From Papaver somniferum (Eukaryota; Streptophyta; Magnoliopsida; Ranunculales; Papaveraceae), in NCBI RefSeq assembly GCF_003573695.1, contig NC_039362.1, positions 181,121,977 through 181,185,976 on the forward strand: DNA of 64,000 bases. Reading direction: 5' to 3'. Below are positions 1-12,096 of the stretch, one piece after another. The first letter of the stretch is position 1. Every line of letters begins with the position of its first letter. The translations under genes were made by a program, and so were the position numbers. The notes beneath the pieces were generated by a model, which was not told where the DNA came from, did no database searches, and saw only the letters and a program-made list of their open reading frames with translations.

Positions 1-362
1 TTATGAGGAAAAACTTCGACATATCACCAGTACCTTCGATTCCCTACACCCATGGGTGAAATGGAAATCAAGGGTAACCAGCAAGACGCAAGGCTATGCA
101 ATCTAGTAGAGGTCAGACTCAACGAAGAAAGAGCTTCCGCCAGCAGCACGAAAGAAAAAGACGAAAGGCAAACAATAAAGAAGTGAAGGAATGATCCTTC
201 TTAGTACCCGATGCCGCCTCAGTTCCGGAGACAAGCACCTCTGCCACTCCAGGGGCAAACGTCTTTGCCAAATGACAATTACAGAAAAGCACTCATCAAG
301 GTCCTCAGAAACGAACCTTCCCACTTGTAGAACCAACAAAGAAAATCAACATCATAACGGAG

Positions 363-1270
363 GTGGAACCAAAGATGGTCAACATTGGAACTTTACTTGA
401 AGAGGAAGAGGAGATGCAACTACAAAGGCTACTAAGGGATTATGCAGATTTCTTTGCATGGTCAATGGAAGACATGCCTGGAATTGACCCAAATTTGGTC
501 TCCTACCATCTTCGGCTCAAACCAGAAATACCACCATTCAAGCAGCGCATCCGTAAGGTGGCAGACATCTACCACGAATTGGTGGTGAAAGAGTTACAAA
601 ATCTACTAACCGCATGATTCATACGAGAAGTCAAGTATCCCACGTGGATATCCAACATGGTGATCGTACCCAAGAAGAACGGAGGTGTATGCATTTGCAT
701 CGACTTTAGCAATCTCAACAAAGCCTTCCCCAAAGACAGCTACCCGCTGCCAAGCATTGACCAACTAGTCAATGCAACTTAAGGTCACCAGAGGATATCC
801 TTTATGGATGGATACCCAGGTTACAACCAAATCTCCCTTGCAGAAGAAGACTAGGAGGATATTGCGTTCTTTACCCCACGAGGCTTGTATTGTTATACAA
901 GGATTCCTTTTGGACTAAAGAAGGCGGGGGAAACATACCAACGATTGGTAGAAAAATCTTTAAGTCATGGATCGGCAAAATACTGGAGGTCTACGTGGAC
1001 GATATGCTTGTCAAGAGCAAAGAGGCGAAAAACCACTTTTTAGACCTAAAGGAGATATTCGAATCCATGATAAACTTTCACATGAAGGTGAACCCGGAGA
1101 AATGCACATTCAAAGTAACCTCAGGAAAATTCCTGGGATACTTGGTAACTAAGCGAGGAAAATAAATGGACCCCGAAAGGGTCAGAGCAATAATGGAAAT
1201 GTGATATCCAGAAACACTAAAATAAGTACAAAAGCTAAACGAAATCTTAGCTTTCATGGGAAGATTCATA
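363..1270 (+). pseudogene. Tat-type reverse transcriptase (decayed)
   Basis: The translation begins with the typical N-terminal RT block (FAWSMEDMPGIDP, near 450-490). It then passes through a conserved block around PKKNGGVCICIDF near 670-705, the MDGYPGYNQI block near 804-833 and the catalytic YVDDMLVKS motif near 993-1020, followed by thumb sequence FLGYLVTKRGK ending near 1162. In-frame stops interrupt it at about 615 (just before FIREVKYP), 780, 853 and 1163, and there are more stops further on. RT would copy element RNA in cytoplasmic particles, but this copy cannot make a full enzyme. Several stops look like CGA to TGA or CAA to TAA changes, as expected from deamination of methylated cytosines. 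Confidence 0.85.
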
Positions 1271-1287
1271 GCAAGGTCGTCTGATAA

Positions 1288-1626
1288 ATGCAAGGCATTT
1301 TTCGATACACTAAGGAAAGGAACAGGTTCATTTGGACCACGGAGTGCGAGCAATCTCTTCAAAAAATCAAGGAATATTTGACTTCGGTACCTATCTTACA
1401 AAAACCGGAGCCAAATGAGATCCTTACCTTGTACTTAGTTGCAAAAAGCTACACTATAAGCAAAGTGCTAGTACGAGACCAAGGACAAGGAGAAAAGCCC
1501 ATATACCACATCAGCAAAACACTCATCTCAACAGAGCGTAATTATACCAACATGGAGCATCTCATATATTCCTTAGTAGTGGCAACACAGAAACTAAGGA
1601 TATATTTCGACGCACATACCATCTGA
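1288..1626 (+). pseudogene. Tat-type first RNase H domain (decayed)
   Basis: An open stretch of 112 codons continues RT into the conventional retroelement RNase H: the FIWTTECEQSLQKIKEYL block, then LYLVAKSYTISKVLVRDQ and PIYHISKTLI...NYTNMEHLIYSLVVATQKLRIYF. The expected first catalytic Asp in the LYLDAS-type block is not present (LYLVAKSY). This agrees with the known degeneracy of the first RNase H in Tat elements that acquired a second one. It is followed closely by the second RNase H at 1684. Confidence 0.75.
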
Positions 1627-1683
1627 GTCTTTACAAAGGCTCAGATAAGTCAAATCCTCGACAACACGGAGAAAATCGGAAGG

Positions 1684-2260
1684 GTGGAAAAATGGAATGT
1701 CGTGATCAAGAGGTTTCACGTAATCTTTGAAACCAGGAAGACTGAGAAATCAAAAATATTAGTAGAATTTTTAGTAGACATACCTCTCAATGACGAAGCA
1801 GAGATTGATGACATCCCAGGAATGGAGGAAGAAAAGCAAGAACCTGAGGATCTCTTGGAACCTCAAAATTCACGAAGGTGGGAGATATTCGTAGATGGCT
1901 CCTCCAACGGAGAAGGTGCAGGCATAAGGATTGTAATAACAACCCCTACTGGAGACCGAATCATCCATGCATTCAGCTTAGAATTCACAATGCACTAATA
2001 ATATCACAGAATACGAGGCGGTCATACACGGTCTACGCTTAGCACGGGAGCTAGGCTTATCAGATGTTCGTTTAACTAGTGACTCATAATTAGTCATTAG
2101 GAAAATCAAACTCAAATATCAAACTTTAGATCTGGTGTTATCTTTGTACCTAAAGTTAGCACAGGAGCATGAGTCGAAGATCAACAACGTTACCCTCATT
2201 CATGTCTGTCGAAAAGATAACAGGCACGCAGATGCCTTAGCATTCATATCTTCAATGCTA
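1684..2260 (+). pseudogene. Second, archaeal-type RNase H domain of the Tat element (frameshifted)
   Basis: After an acidic linker, the ORF at 1684-1998 reaches a typical RNase H opening block, WEIFVDGSSNGEGAGI (first catalytic Asp in VDGSS). It ends just after FSLEFTMH. A different frame continues with NNITEYEAVIHGLRLAREL (catalytic Glu), and LTSDS near 2080 gives a further acidic residue. The domain ends at 2260 with CRKDNRHADALAFISSM, close to the usual NxxADALA ending. A small indel near 1997 and a TAA right after LTSDS break it. The acidic segment up to 2630 is linker before integrase. A second RNase H between RT/RH and INT is the diagnostic trait of Tat. Confidence 0.8.
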
Positions 2261-2625
2261 AGGGGAAAAAATACCACCTCCATGCAAATTGGAAGGATAT
2301 ACGAGCCTTCGATAGAAGGACCAATCTCAGGAGCAGAGGAGGCTTTGGCCGTTCAAAGCCGAGCCTTGAGAGAAGCTGAGAAGGAAAAAGAAGACGAAGA
2401 AGAACCAGATAACGAAGTCGAAGAGTCTGAAAAAGACCAACCAATGTCAGACGAAGAAAGCGGAGATGAGGCGGAAGATGATTGGAGGATTCCAATTCAC
2501 CAATACCTCGACAAAGGTACCTTACCAGCAGATGTTAAGGAAGCTCGGAGGATCGAATCGAAAGCAGCAATGTACAACTTACGTGATGGGATGCTGTACA
2601 GAAAGTCATTTCTTGGGACTTTGAT

Positions 2626-2630
2626 GTGAT
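2626..2630. repeat. Left 5-bp target site duplication (GTGAT)
   Basis: GTGAT abuts the first base of LTR1 (TGGTGTGCAA...). The same five bases follow the last base of LTR4 at 25246-25250. Five base pairs is the normal Ty3 LTR-retrotransposon duplication length. Confidence 0.9.
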
Positions 2631-4597
2631 TGGTGTGCAATGGAAAAGACACACAAAAACTTGCAAGTATACAAGGCCAAGTTTTAGTATAGAAGGTAAG
2701 AGAGGGATCAGTCCACAGGGATTAGGAGTGCATAAAGAAGTTAAACTATGCTGGCAGATGATGTAAAACAAGATGCAAGATCACAATGTTATAGTGGCAG
2801 TGAAACAAAGAGGGCAAATGGCATGAACCAAGGCTGTGAGCCAAGGGCAGGGGAGACAGTGCACTGATTTCAGTGCACAACAAGCTGTAAAATGCACAAA
2901 AACTAAACAAAGAAGCAAGGAAAATTTAACTAAGCAATAAGAAAAACAGATTCGGAGTTGCAAGTGACTATGAAAACAAAATGTGGGTTAAGATAAGGCT
3001 TTGAATCCACCCTTGTGACCTATCCAGAAAATGTAATTCTAGGTTGAATTCCTAATGGAACTAAGTGACAGCTAAGGTCAACTTATGATCCTAAGCATAC
3101 AAAAAGGGAATAGCAAGATAATCAGCTTGCTCAACTGATGTGCTCATAGTATTGACTGTCTTTTGACAGTACAATCAATCACAAGCACTAGTGAGCACTG
3201 ATTTCTCCCATTGCTCAATCAAAACAATGCACTAAGGCTCTAACCTAGCATTCCACTATCAGACAGTGCACTGAGGTTTCATCTAAACCTCAGCTGCAAC
3301 AATTTAGCTCATGCTCAACATATTACATACACAAGCATTCATCATACAAGATAATTCAAACACACTAGACATGGTGAACAAATACAATTGAAATTACTGA
3401 ATTTGAAATTAAACAAGAAGTAACAGTAGAGAGCACTGGCTAGTCCAGGCCTCTAAGGTGGTGCTCTGGCTAATCCAGACATAACCCCTTTTCATGCACA
3501 TCACAACTCTATTTATAATTACACCCAATTCTCAAACTACCTAATTTACAAAATTAGGGTTTATCCCAAAAAAAATCCAAAACAGTGAATTTATGGTTTC
3601 GAATTCACCTAATTTGATGGGTCAAATCTTACCCACAACGTCGACCCAATCTTCCTCTGACTTCACTGCTTCATTCCCACGCTTCAATTTCTTCTCTAGC
3701 TTCACCTAATTCATCAATCTCTAACCTAGGGTTTCAGAGATAGGAAAGGTGCGAGATTGATGAAGTAGGAGGCTAGAAAGATGGGGGAAATGATGGGTTT
3801 CGCTTTTAGGGTGGAATAGAGTGGTTTGGTGGTGTCAGGGAATGGTGGTGGTGAAGGCAGAGCAGGTGGAGAAGGTGGTGGTGGTTCTGCACAGGGTATG
3901 GAGGAGGAGAGGTCGATGGAAGAAAGGGAAGGGGATGTTTGGTAGGGGTATATGGCTCGGATGTTATGGTGTTGAGCGGTTTCAGCGAGGGAAGATGTTA
4001 TGCGATCTGCGCCGTAGGATGAGAAGATGGTAGGTAGATTTGACGCCGATGCGGAGGAAAGCGATGAGCGACCGTCGGATGAAGGGATACAACGAAACGA
4101 ACGGCACTTGGTGGAGTTAGGTACTGTAGTGTAAAGCGGAGATATCAAACTTTGATGCACAGCAAGGGAGCGACCGTAGGATGCTTCTGAGAACTGTTCT
4201 GACGGCTGAAAACGCAAGCGGATATGGATTTGGGTTTTAGGCTTTTGGGTATAGAATATGGGTTTGAGAAATGAGTTTGGTCTTGGGAAATCTTGAGCCC
4301 ACTTCTTCTTTAAGAACAAATCTTCCTTCTTGAGATCATTTCTAGTCTTTTGGGTTTATGCGCACCATTCTTCGCGGCTTCCTTGCGTAATTTCTTCAGG
4401 CTTTTCACTACTTTTCTGCTCTGCAAATCATCCAGACTTTATTTGGTACCTAAAAATGCAAAATTAATTAAGAAAAATATTTATTCTTGAAAACAATGAA
4501 AATACAGAATATGGGATAAAATGTAAAATTAATGCACAAAAGATGAGTTAAATGCCAACAAAAAGGGATAAATATATACATTATTTGGCACTCATCA
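2631..4597 (-). repeat. Athila-like LTR1 (1967 bp)
   Basis: Starts TGGTGTGCAATGG and ends GGCACTCATCA on the + strand, so in element orientation it runs TGATGAG...CACACCA. It is the 3' LTR of internal 1. The U3 part is the higher-coordinate half. A TATAAATAGAG box on the minus strand lies at 3507-3517. U3 contains a minus-strand open frame of 197 codons at 3726-4319 that recurs in the other LTRs. I take this as fortuitous, not as a gene. Confidence 0.9.
3507..3517 (-). promoter_or_regulatory. TATA box of LTR1
   Basis: The minus strand reads TATAAATAGAG here, close to the plant consensus. The same box is present at 9636-9646, 15428-15438 and 24156-24166 in the other LTRs. It places the R region start near 3475-3485 and implies U3 of about 1.1 kb and R+U5 of about 0.85 kb. 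Confidence 0.7.
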
Positions 4598-4615
4598 AAT
4601 ACCCCCAAACCTGAA
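4598..4615 (-). other. Polypurine tract of internal 1
   Basis: On the minus strand the sequence AGGTTTGGGGGTATT runs directly into the LTR start TGATGAG. The same tract borders LTR2 (10728) and LTR3 (16520). It is the expected plus-strand priming site and fixes the orientation of the whole array as minus. Confidence 0.75.
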
Positions 4616-5980
4616 TTTTACTTGTCCTCAAGTAAAACAAAACTAAGGAAATCCTAACTATACCACTGTCGCTGGTCTCTCGAATGCATTTAGCATATGC
4701 ACTAAGCCTTTTAAACCACTAAGTGTCCCTAGTGGACGAGTGAAGTCTCGTGAAGGTTTGCTTAGAACGTACCTACAAAGTTCTAGGTCAAATATAAGCT
4801 CAGATTCCATCAAATGTGACATGTGCAAGACAGTTTAAGCTCACAGCAAAATGGAGATGTCAATCTAGCTATCAAAGGCACAATCCTAGCACTGATAACA
4901 AATAAAGACATGTGATAAGAGTGTAAAGTGTATCTACACATGTGTAAAGAAAGATATGAAGTTATGACTACTAATCACCAAGAGATAGTTTTTCAGGCTA
5001 AGAACCAAGGTCCAAATCTAGCTAGCTGTCCGGACTTTACGAGAATTGTGAATGAGTTGGAGGTATTTCACAATTACTCGCGTTGTACATCAATGGCATA
5101 CACCCTTCCTTGCTTATTACAATAAAACACAAAATATGACTCTTTACATGACTCTTATTTACATTGACTACTCTCTTTTATTTTTGGAACAAGAGAGAAT
5201 GGAATTGATAAATACTTGATTTTTTTTTTTTTTTCTGAATATATACATCGTTTTTTTTTTTTTTTAAAAAAAAAGGAAACACTTTTGATACATATACAAA
5301 AGGAAACAAAAGATTACATGACACTTTGCAAGAGGTAGCCCTTTTTGATGCACCCAGTTAAATTCGATGGTTGTCTTTCTTAATGTAACCTCCACCTTCT
5401 ATCCCAACCAACCAAAGAACAAGCTAGTCAAGTTTCGTTCAGTATTCTAAAGTGATTGGAAATCGTGACTTCTTATCAAACACCTTGAAGATCGAGGCTA
5501 TACATGTATTGGTAGATCGTGCGCGTGCAAATTTCTTATCACTATGTGAATTGTGCTAGAATCAGGGTGCCTAAATACCTAGACTAAGACTCCTAATAAT
5601 TACATATTTGCACAAGAGTCAACATTTCAAGGTAAATGAGCTCCATTTTTATGTTTTTTTTTCAATTTTTTTATTTTTTATTTTTATTTTTCATTTTTTT
5701 CAAAAAGAAGGAGTTCTTGTTTTCAATTATGGCATATTATCAAAGTATCTACTTTTCACCCCCAAACCTAAACTAAACATTGCCCTCAATGTTTCAAAAT
5801 ATGAAAAAAATTATAATACAACATATGAAGAGGATCATGTTGAGTAGAGAAAAAGGAAAGAGAATACCCGATTTCGGCGAAAGCAATATTAGAACTCCGT
5901 TATTCAAGGCAAGAATCCAACATATGTCACCCGAGATCATATTGGATTAGAAAAATATATACAAAAGGAACAAAAGGGTT
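4616..5980 (-). other. 3' untranslated tail of internal 1
   Basis: No gene seen. It holds poly-T/poly-A tracts near 5220-5275 and 5645-5700, and a second G-rich tract (minus-strand TTTAGGTTTGGGGGTGAAAA) near 5757-5776. Near-identical tails lie at 10745-12096 and 16537-17906. Confidence 0.7.
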
Positions 5981-7717
5981 TTAAGAAATTTTAGCTACTG
6001 GATTATATACAAAAAATTCAACGTACACTAACAATCTAAAGAGTTGAGGATCAACCCAAAAGACAAAATGTAGAGGTTTCAACAGCTTCACACAATAATA
6101 ATATGATAGGCATGCAAGTGAAGCTGTGAAACAAAATGAGCTACCCCCAAACCTGGATTTTTCAATGGATAAAATTTTGGAAACAAAATCTCGCAGTTTC
6201 GGGGGTTCATCATGTACAAGGTCTAACTCAAAGTGAACTGTGCTAGGGACGGGCAAACATGCTAATTCCAACTGTGGCTCCTCAAAGACATTATTCTTAG
6301 ATGCAAAATAGTCCAAGAGGACTTGGGGAAGCACACAGTTCCAAACCTAGATTAGGGACTCTCAGAAAAGTCGGTTTGACAATATGGGTACAAACCAAAT
6401 CTAGGTTGGGTGGAAGGCCATCAGATTGTGACTTATGTAGGACGATAGGCACATCATTACTAATCACATCAACCTCTCCTAAGTCTTCTACACGTGTCAC
6501 AACATGCTCACAATCATCAAACAAATTGGCAAGATCACAATCAGAATCATCAACAAATTTATTCTCATGCATCGGAAAATCAGGAGAAATATCACAATGT
6601 GACCTAGGTAGAGAATCAGACACATCAAATATATTTTCATGCATATTAGCATTAGTGTCTACAGAAGATTCAACTATTCCTATGTCATGCTCATCTTCAC
6701 AGAATAATTGTACGAATCCCATGTCAATATCAAAATCATATGAATTACAATGAGTATTAGAAAAACAACATTCATGAAGGTCAAGGGAGAGAAGCCATAT
6801 GTTATTGAACCAACAGGTTCCACAATATTTTCATGTTCTTCTAACATATCATCATAATCATCTTAATCATCATCATGGTAGCATGCATATTGGTCCTCAT
6901 TAACAGTGGTGGTGTCATTAGTCGATTCATGTTCCTCTAAATTAGGTTCGTATTCAACATCATTTACATGAATGGGACTAGACACTTCATTAGGGACAAC
7001 ATACATTTCCTCATGAATTTCCTCCTTTTGTAGGTGAAGCAAAATCTGATCTAAATATGCATGAATTCGTGATGTAGATCTATCAAAGTTTTGCTTACTG
7101 AGTCTTAAAGCTTCTGTGGTGGAGTCTAAATTCATGGGAGTACAAAATTCTTCATGTTCAAATTGTGGTGAATGGTACATGTGTGCATGGTCATTAAGGT
7201 TTACAAAATATTGGTCGCAACCCTCAAAGGATTGATTATGGTCCCAATGACTACCATTCTCACAATTTATGGGCATTTCATACCTTGGATTTTCTCTATA
7301 TTGCCTAAAATTATGCAAAATATGACAATTCTCAACAGGGTGGTCTAAACTACCACATGCGGGACATGCATAGATTTCAGGTTGCCTAAGAAAATTAGAT
7401 GTGACAGATTCCTCATGTGATTGCATTTCTAAAGATGTGATTCGAGCTTCTAATTGATCGATCAGTGATGATTGTGTGAGTGAGGCACTAGCAAAATGTT
7501 CATTTTCACGTTGTGGCGAATGATGCATGTGTGAATAGTCATTAGGGTTCATGTATTGAGGCTCTGGACTTTGAAAATGTCCATAATAATTCCTATGACT
7601 ATTGACATCATGGTCTATGGGAGGTTCATAACGTGAAGTATGTCCACACGCAAGTTCTCTAAGGGATTTGTTGTATTCCCCAACTGTAGACCAAGATCTA
7701 GACATGATTGGGCTCAA
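5981..7717 (-). pseudogene. Zinc-knuckle gag-like ORF of internal 1 (type A, broken twice)
   Basis: This is homologous over its full length to the intact 598-codon ORF at 12097-13893. The first piece (6863-7717) starts MSPIMSRSWSTVGEYNKS and contains CPACGSLDHPVENC, a CX2CX4HX4C nucleocapsid-type zinc knuckle. An extra 9 bases near 6862 (relative to internal 2) introduce an in-frame TAA. An extra G in the run at 6324-6327 causes a frameshift before the conserved C-terminal half, which continues at 5981-6334 with a Cys/Tyr-rich hydrophobic stretch. It also lacks a GATGTT-type codon pair near 6550 that the other copies keep. No capsid domain is present. Confidence 0.75.
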
Positions 7718-8734
7718 AAGCTAAGTAACTATATTACAAAGCCCAAAATTTGGTTTTTAATGGGTTTGGATTTTTGGGAAAAATTTGGTTTTTATGGGTA
7801 ACATTTGGTTTTTATGGGTTTAAAAATTTGGTTTTCGAAATTAGGAGCAATTTTTTTTATTATTTTTTTTTTTTTTTTGTGTTGGGTTTTGAAGCCCAAA
7901 TTTTAGTTTAAAAGAAACTACAAGCCTAACAAACAACTAAATTACAAGCCCTAATAAAGAAAGAAATAAAAATAAAACTAATTATTACAAACCCACAAAA
8001 AAAAGAAAATAAAAATAAAACTAAAATTATTACAATCCCAAATAAAGAAAGAAATAAAATTAAAATTAAAATAATTATTACATGCCCAAAAAGAAAATTA
8101 CAATTACAAACCAAAAAAATTACAAGCCCAAAAAATTTGGGTTTGGGTTTAGGCTTACCTTTTTGGAGGGAAGCCCAGTTGGGCTTTTATCCCTTTTTGG
8201 AGGGAAGCCCAGTTGGGCTTTTATCCCTTTTCTTAAGTTGCACAAGCCCAGTTGGGCTTTGGATCTTCCTTAACAGCTCACGCAGCAAGCCCAGCAACAG
8301 CAGTTGGGTTCAGCAGCCAGCAACAGAAGGTGCACAAACCCAGCAGCAACGGAGCCCAGCTCAGGAGCAGTAGACTAGGAGCACAGTTCGCAGAGTAGCA
8401 GCAGCCCAGCTCAGTTGTACGAGCCCAGCAACTTGTTGAGATGCAACAGCCCAGGAGCAACAGCAGCACAGCCCAGCGGCAGAGATGCACTAGCTTTGGG
8501 CTTGGTCTGGCAGCAGCTTCCTTGGCTAGGTTCAACGCAGCAGAAACTCACCAGTCCCAGCTGCAGCAACAGCAACAGTCCAGAAATTGGCTGCAAAGAT
8601 TGTGTGCAATGATAGCAGGCTACAAGTGCAATGATTGCAGGGCAGGAATGGATGGCATTCAATGATCTTGACATAGATGCAATGGTAGATGAAAGACAGC
8701 AAGGAAAAAAAAAAACTTCAACACACAGCACCAA
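7718..8734 (-). other. Leader of internal 1
   Basis: Non-coding leader between primer site and ORF. It is rich in repeated TTTGGTTTTTATGGG and GCCCA motifs. A 34-bp unit containing the palindrome GCCCAGTTGGGC is tandemly repeated at 8161-8228, with a third palindrome at 8246-8257. Short open frames here are low-complexity (Gln/Ser or Cys/Leu rich) and I do not call them genes. Confidence 0.6.
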
Positions 8735-8752
8735 TCCCCGGCAGCGGCGCCA
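8735..8752 (-). other. Primer binding site of internal 1 (tRNA-Asp type)
   Basis: The minus strand reads TGGCGCCGCTGCCGGGGA, beginning 7 bases from the end of LTR2. It closely matches the 3' end complement of plant tRNA-Asp used by Athila elements. The same site occurs at 23256-23273 next to LTR4 but is not found beside LTR3. Confidence 0.85.
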
Positions 8753-8759
8753 AAAAACT

Positions 8760-10727
8760 TGGTGTGCAATGGAAAAGACACACAAAAACTTGCAAGTATA
8801 CAAGGCCAAGTTTTAGTATAGAAGGTAAGAGAGGGATCAGTCCACAGGGATTAGGAGTGCATAAAGAAGTTAAACTATGTTGGCAGATGATGTAAAACAA
8901 GATGCAAGATCACAATGTTATAGTGGCAGTGAAACAAAGAGGGCAAATGGCATGAACCAAGGCTGTGAGCCAAGGGCAGGGGAGACAGTGCACTGATTTC
9001 AGTGCACAGCAAGCTGTAAAATGCACAAAAACTAAACAAAGCAGCAAGGAAAATTTAACTAAGCAATAAGAAAAACAGATTCGGAGTTGCAAGTGACTGT
9101 GAAAACAAAATGTGGGTTAAGCTAAGGCTTTGAATCCACCCTTGTGACCTATCCATAAAATGTAATTCTAGGTTGAATTCCTAATGGAACTAAGTGACAG
9201 CTAAGGTCAACTTATGATCCTAAGCATACAAAAAGGGAATAGCAAGATAATCAGCTTGCTCAACTGATGTGCTCCTAGTATTGACTGTCTTTTGACAGTA
9301 CAATCAATCACAAGCACTAGTGAGCACTGATTTCTCCCATTGCTCAATCAAAACAATGCACTAAGGCTCTAACCTAGCATTCCACTATCAGACAGTGCAC
9401 TGAGGTTTCATCTAAACCTCAGTTGCAACAATTTAGCTCATGCTCAACATATTACATACACAAGCATTCATCATACAAGATAATTCAAACACACTAGACA
9501 TGGTGAAAAAATACAATTGAAATTACTGAATTTGAAATTAAACAAGAAGTAACAGTAGAGAGCACTGGCTAGTCCAGGCCTCTAAGGTGGTGCTCTGGCT
9601 AATCCAGGCATAACCCCTTTTTATGCACATCACAACTCTATTTATAATTACACCCAATTCTCAAAATACCTAATTTACAAAATTAGGGTTTATCCCAAAA
9701 AAAATCCAAAACAGTGAATTTAGGGTTTCGAATTCACCTAATTTGATGGGTCAAATCTTACCCACAACGTCGACCCAATCTTCCGCTGACTTCACTGCTT
9801 CATTCCCACGCTTCAATTTCTTCTCTAGCTTCACCTAATTCATCAATCTCTAACCTAGGGTTTCAGAGATAGGAAAGGTGCGAGATTGATGAAGTAGGAG
9901 GCTAGAAAGATGGGGGGAAATGATGGGTTTCGATTTTAGGGTGGAATAGAGTGGTTTGGTGGTGTCAGGGAATGGTGGTGGTGAAGGCAGAGCAGGTGGA
10001 GAAGGTGGTGGTGGTTCTGCACAGGGTATGGAGGAGGAGAGGTCGATGTAAGAAAGGGAAGGGGATGTTTGGTAGGGGTATATGGCTCGAATGTTATGGT
10101 GTTGAGCGGTTTCAGCGAGGGAAGATGTTATGCGATCTGCGCCGTAGGATGAGAAGATGGTAGGTAGATCTGACGGCGATGCGGAGGCAAGCGATGAGCG
10201 ACCGTCGGATGAAGGGATACAACGAAACGAACGGCACTTGGTGGAGTTAGGTACTGTAGTGTAAAGCGGAGATATCAAACTTTGATGCACAGCAAGGGAG
10301 CGACCGTAGGATGCTTCTGAGAACTGTTCTGACGGCTGAAAACGCAAGCGGATATGGATTTGGGTTTTAGGCTTTTGGGTATAGAATATGGGTTTGAGAA
10401 ATGAGTTTGGTCTTGGGAAATCTTGAGCCCACTTCTTCTTTAAGAACAAATCTTCCTTCTTGAGATCATTTCTAGTCTTTTGGGTTTATGCGCACCATTC
10501 TTCGCGGCTTCCTTGCATAATTTCTTCAGGCTTTTCACTACTTTTCTGCTCCGCAAATCATCCAGACTTTATTTGGTACCTAAAAATGCAAAATTAATTA
10601 AGAAAAATATTTATTCTTGAAAACAATGAAAATACAGAATATGGGATAAAATGTAGAATTAATGCACAAAAGATGAGTTAAATGCCAACAAAAAGGGATA
10701 AATATATACATTATTTGGCACTCATCA
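8760..10727 (-). repeat. Athila-like LTR2 (1968 bp)
   Basis: Same boundaries and inner landmarks as LTR1. It is shared: 5' LTR of internal 1 (primer site on its left) and 3' LTR of internal 2 (polypurine tract on its right). Its U3 open frame (9850-10449, minus, 199 codons) gives the same translation as the one in LTR3 and differs at its C-terminus from those of LTR1 and LTR4. LTR2/LTR3 and LTR1/LTR4 therefore form two sibling pairs. Confidence 0.9.
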
Positions 10728-12096
10728 AATACCCCCAAACCTGAATTTTACTTGTCCTCAAGTAAAACAAAACTAAGGAAATCCTAACTATACCACTGTC
10801 GCTGGTCTCTCGAATGCATTTAGCATATGCCTTAAGCATTTTAAACCACTAAGTGTCCCTAGTGGACGAGTGAAGTCTCGTGAAGGTTTGCTTAGAACGT
10901 ACCTACAAAGTTCTAGGTCAAAATATAAGCTCAGATTCCATCAAATGTGACATGTGCAAGACAGTTTAAGCTCACAGCAAAATGGAGATGTCAATCTAGC
11001 TATCAAAGGCACAATCCTAGCACTGATAACAAATAAAGACATGTGATAAGAGTGTAAAGTGTATCTACACATGTGTAAAGAAAGATATGAAGTTATGACT
11101 ACTAATCACCAAGAGATAGTTTCTCAGGCTAAGAACCAAGGTCGAAATCTAGCTAGCTGTCCGGACTTTACGAGAATTGTGAATGAGTTGGAGGTATTTC
11201 ACAATTACTCGCGTTGTACATCAATGGCATACACCCTCCTTGCTTATTACAATGAAACAACAAAATGACTATTTACATGACTCTTATTTACATTGACTAC
11301 TCTCTTTTATTTTTGGAACAAGAGAGGATGGAATTGATAAATACTTGATTGATTTTTTCATTTTTTTCATTCTTTTTTTGATTTTTTTTGATTTTTTTTT
11401 TCTGAATATATACATCATTTTTTATTTTATTTTATTTTTTTTGATAAGGAAACACTTTTGATACATATACAAAAGGAAACAAAAAATTACATGACACTTT
11501 GCAAGAGGTAGCCCTTTTTGATGCACCCAGTTAAATTCGATGGTTGTCTTTCTTAATGTAACCTCCACCTTCTATCCCAACCAACCAAAGAACAAGCTAG
11601 TCAAGTTTCGTTCAGTATTCTAAAGTGATTGGCAACTAAAACTTCCGATAGAACACCTCAAGGATGAGGCTATACATGTATTGGTAGATCGTGCGCGTGC
11701 AAATTTCTTATCACTATGTGAATTGTGCTAGAATCAGGGTGCCTAAATATCTAGACTAAGACTCCTAATAATTACATATTTGCACAAGAGTCAACATTTC
11801 AAGGTAAATGAGCTCCATTTTTATGTTTTTTTCAATTTTTAATTTTTTATTTTGATTTTTTCATTTTTTTCAAAAAGAAGGAGTTCTTGTTTTCAATTAT
11901 GGCATATTATCAAAGTATCTACTTTTCACCCCCAAACCTAAACTAAACATTGTCCTCAATGTTTCAAAATATGAACAAAATTATAATACAACATATGAAG
12001 AGGATCATGTTGAGTAGAGAAAAAGGAAAGAGAATACCCGATTTCGGCGAAAGCAATATTAGAACTCCGTTATTCAAGGCAAGAATCCAACATATG
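10728..12096 (-). other. Polypurine tract and 3' tail of internal 2
   Basis: Begins with the polypurine tract and continues as a non-coding tail nearly identical to that of internal 1. It has expanded poly-T at 11350-11450. A short stretch near 11635-11660 (CAACTAAAACTTCCGATAG) differs from the other two copies. No gene seen. Confidence 0.7.

Noticed and set aside
3821..4033. 70-codon + strand frame in LTR1 (and matching frames in LTR2, LTR3, LTR4)
   Set aside because: Antisense shadow of U3 sequence, repeated only because the LTRs are near-identical; no domain and biased Trp/Arg/Val composition.
6301..6753. 150-codon + strand ORF in internal 1 (also 12545-12931 and 18227-18688)
   Set aside because: Lies opposite the conserved acidic region of the minus-strand gag-like ORF; Ser/Thr-rich shadow frame.
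8411..8809. Cys/Leu-rich minus-strand ORFs in the leaders (also 14396-14719, 22785-23420)
   Set aside because: Low-complexity translation of CAG/CTG-rich leader and LTR DNA, crossing primer site and LTR boundary; not a secreted cysteine-rich peptide.
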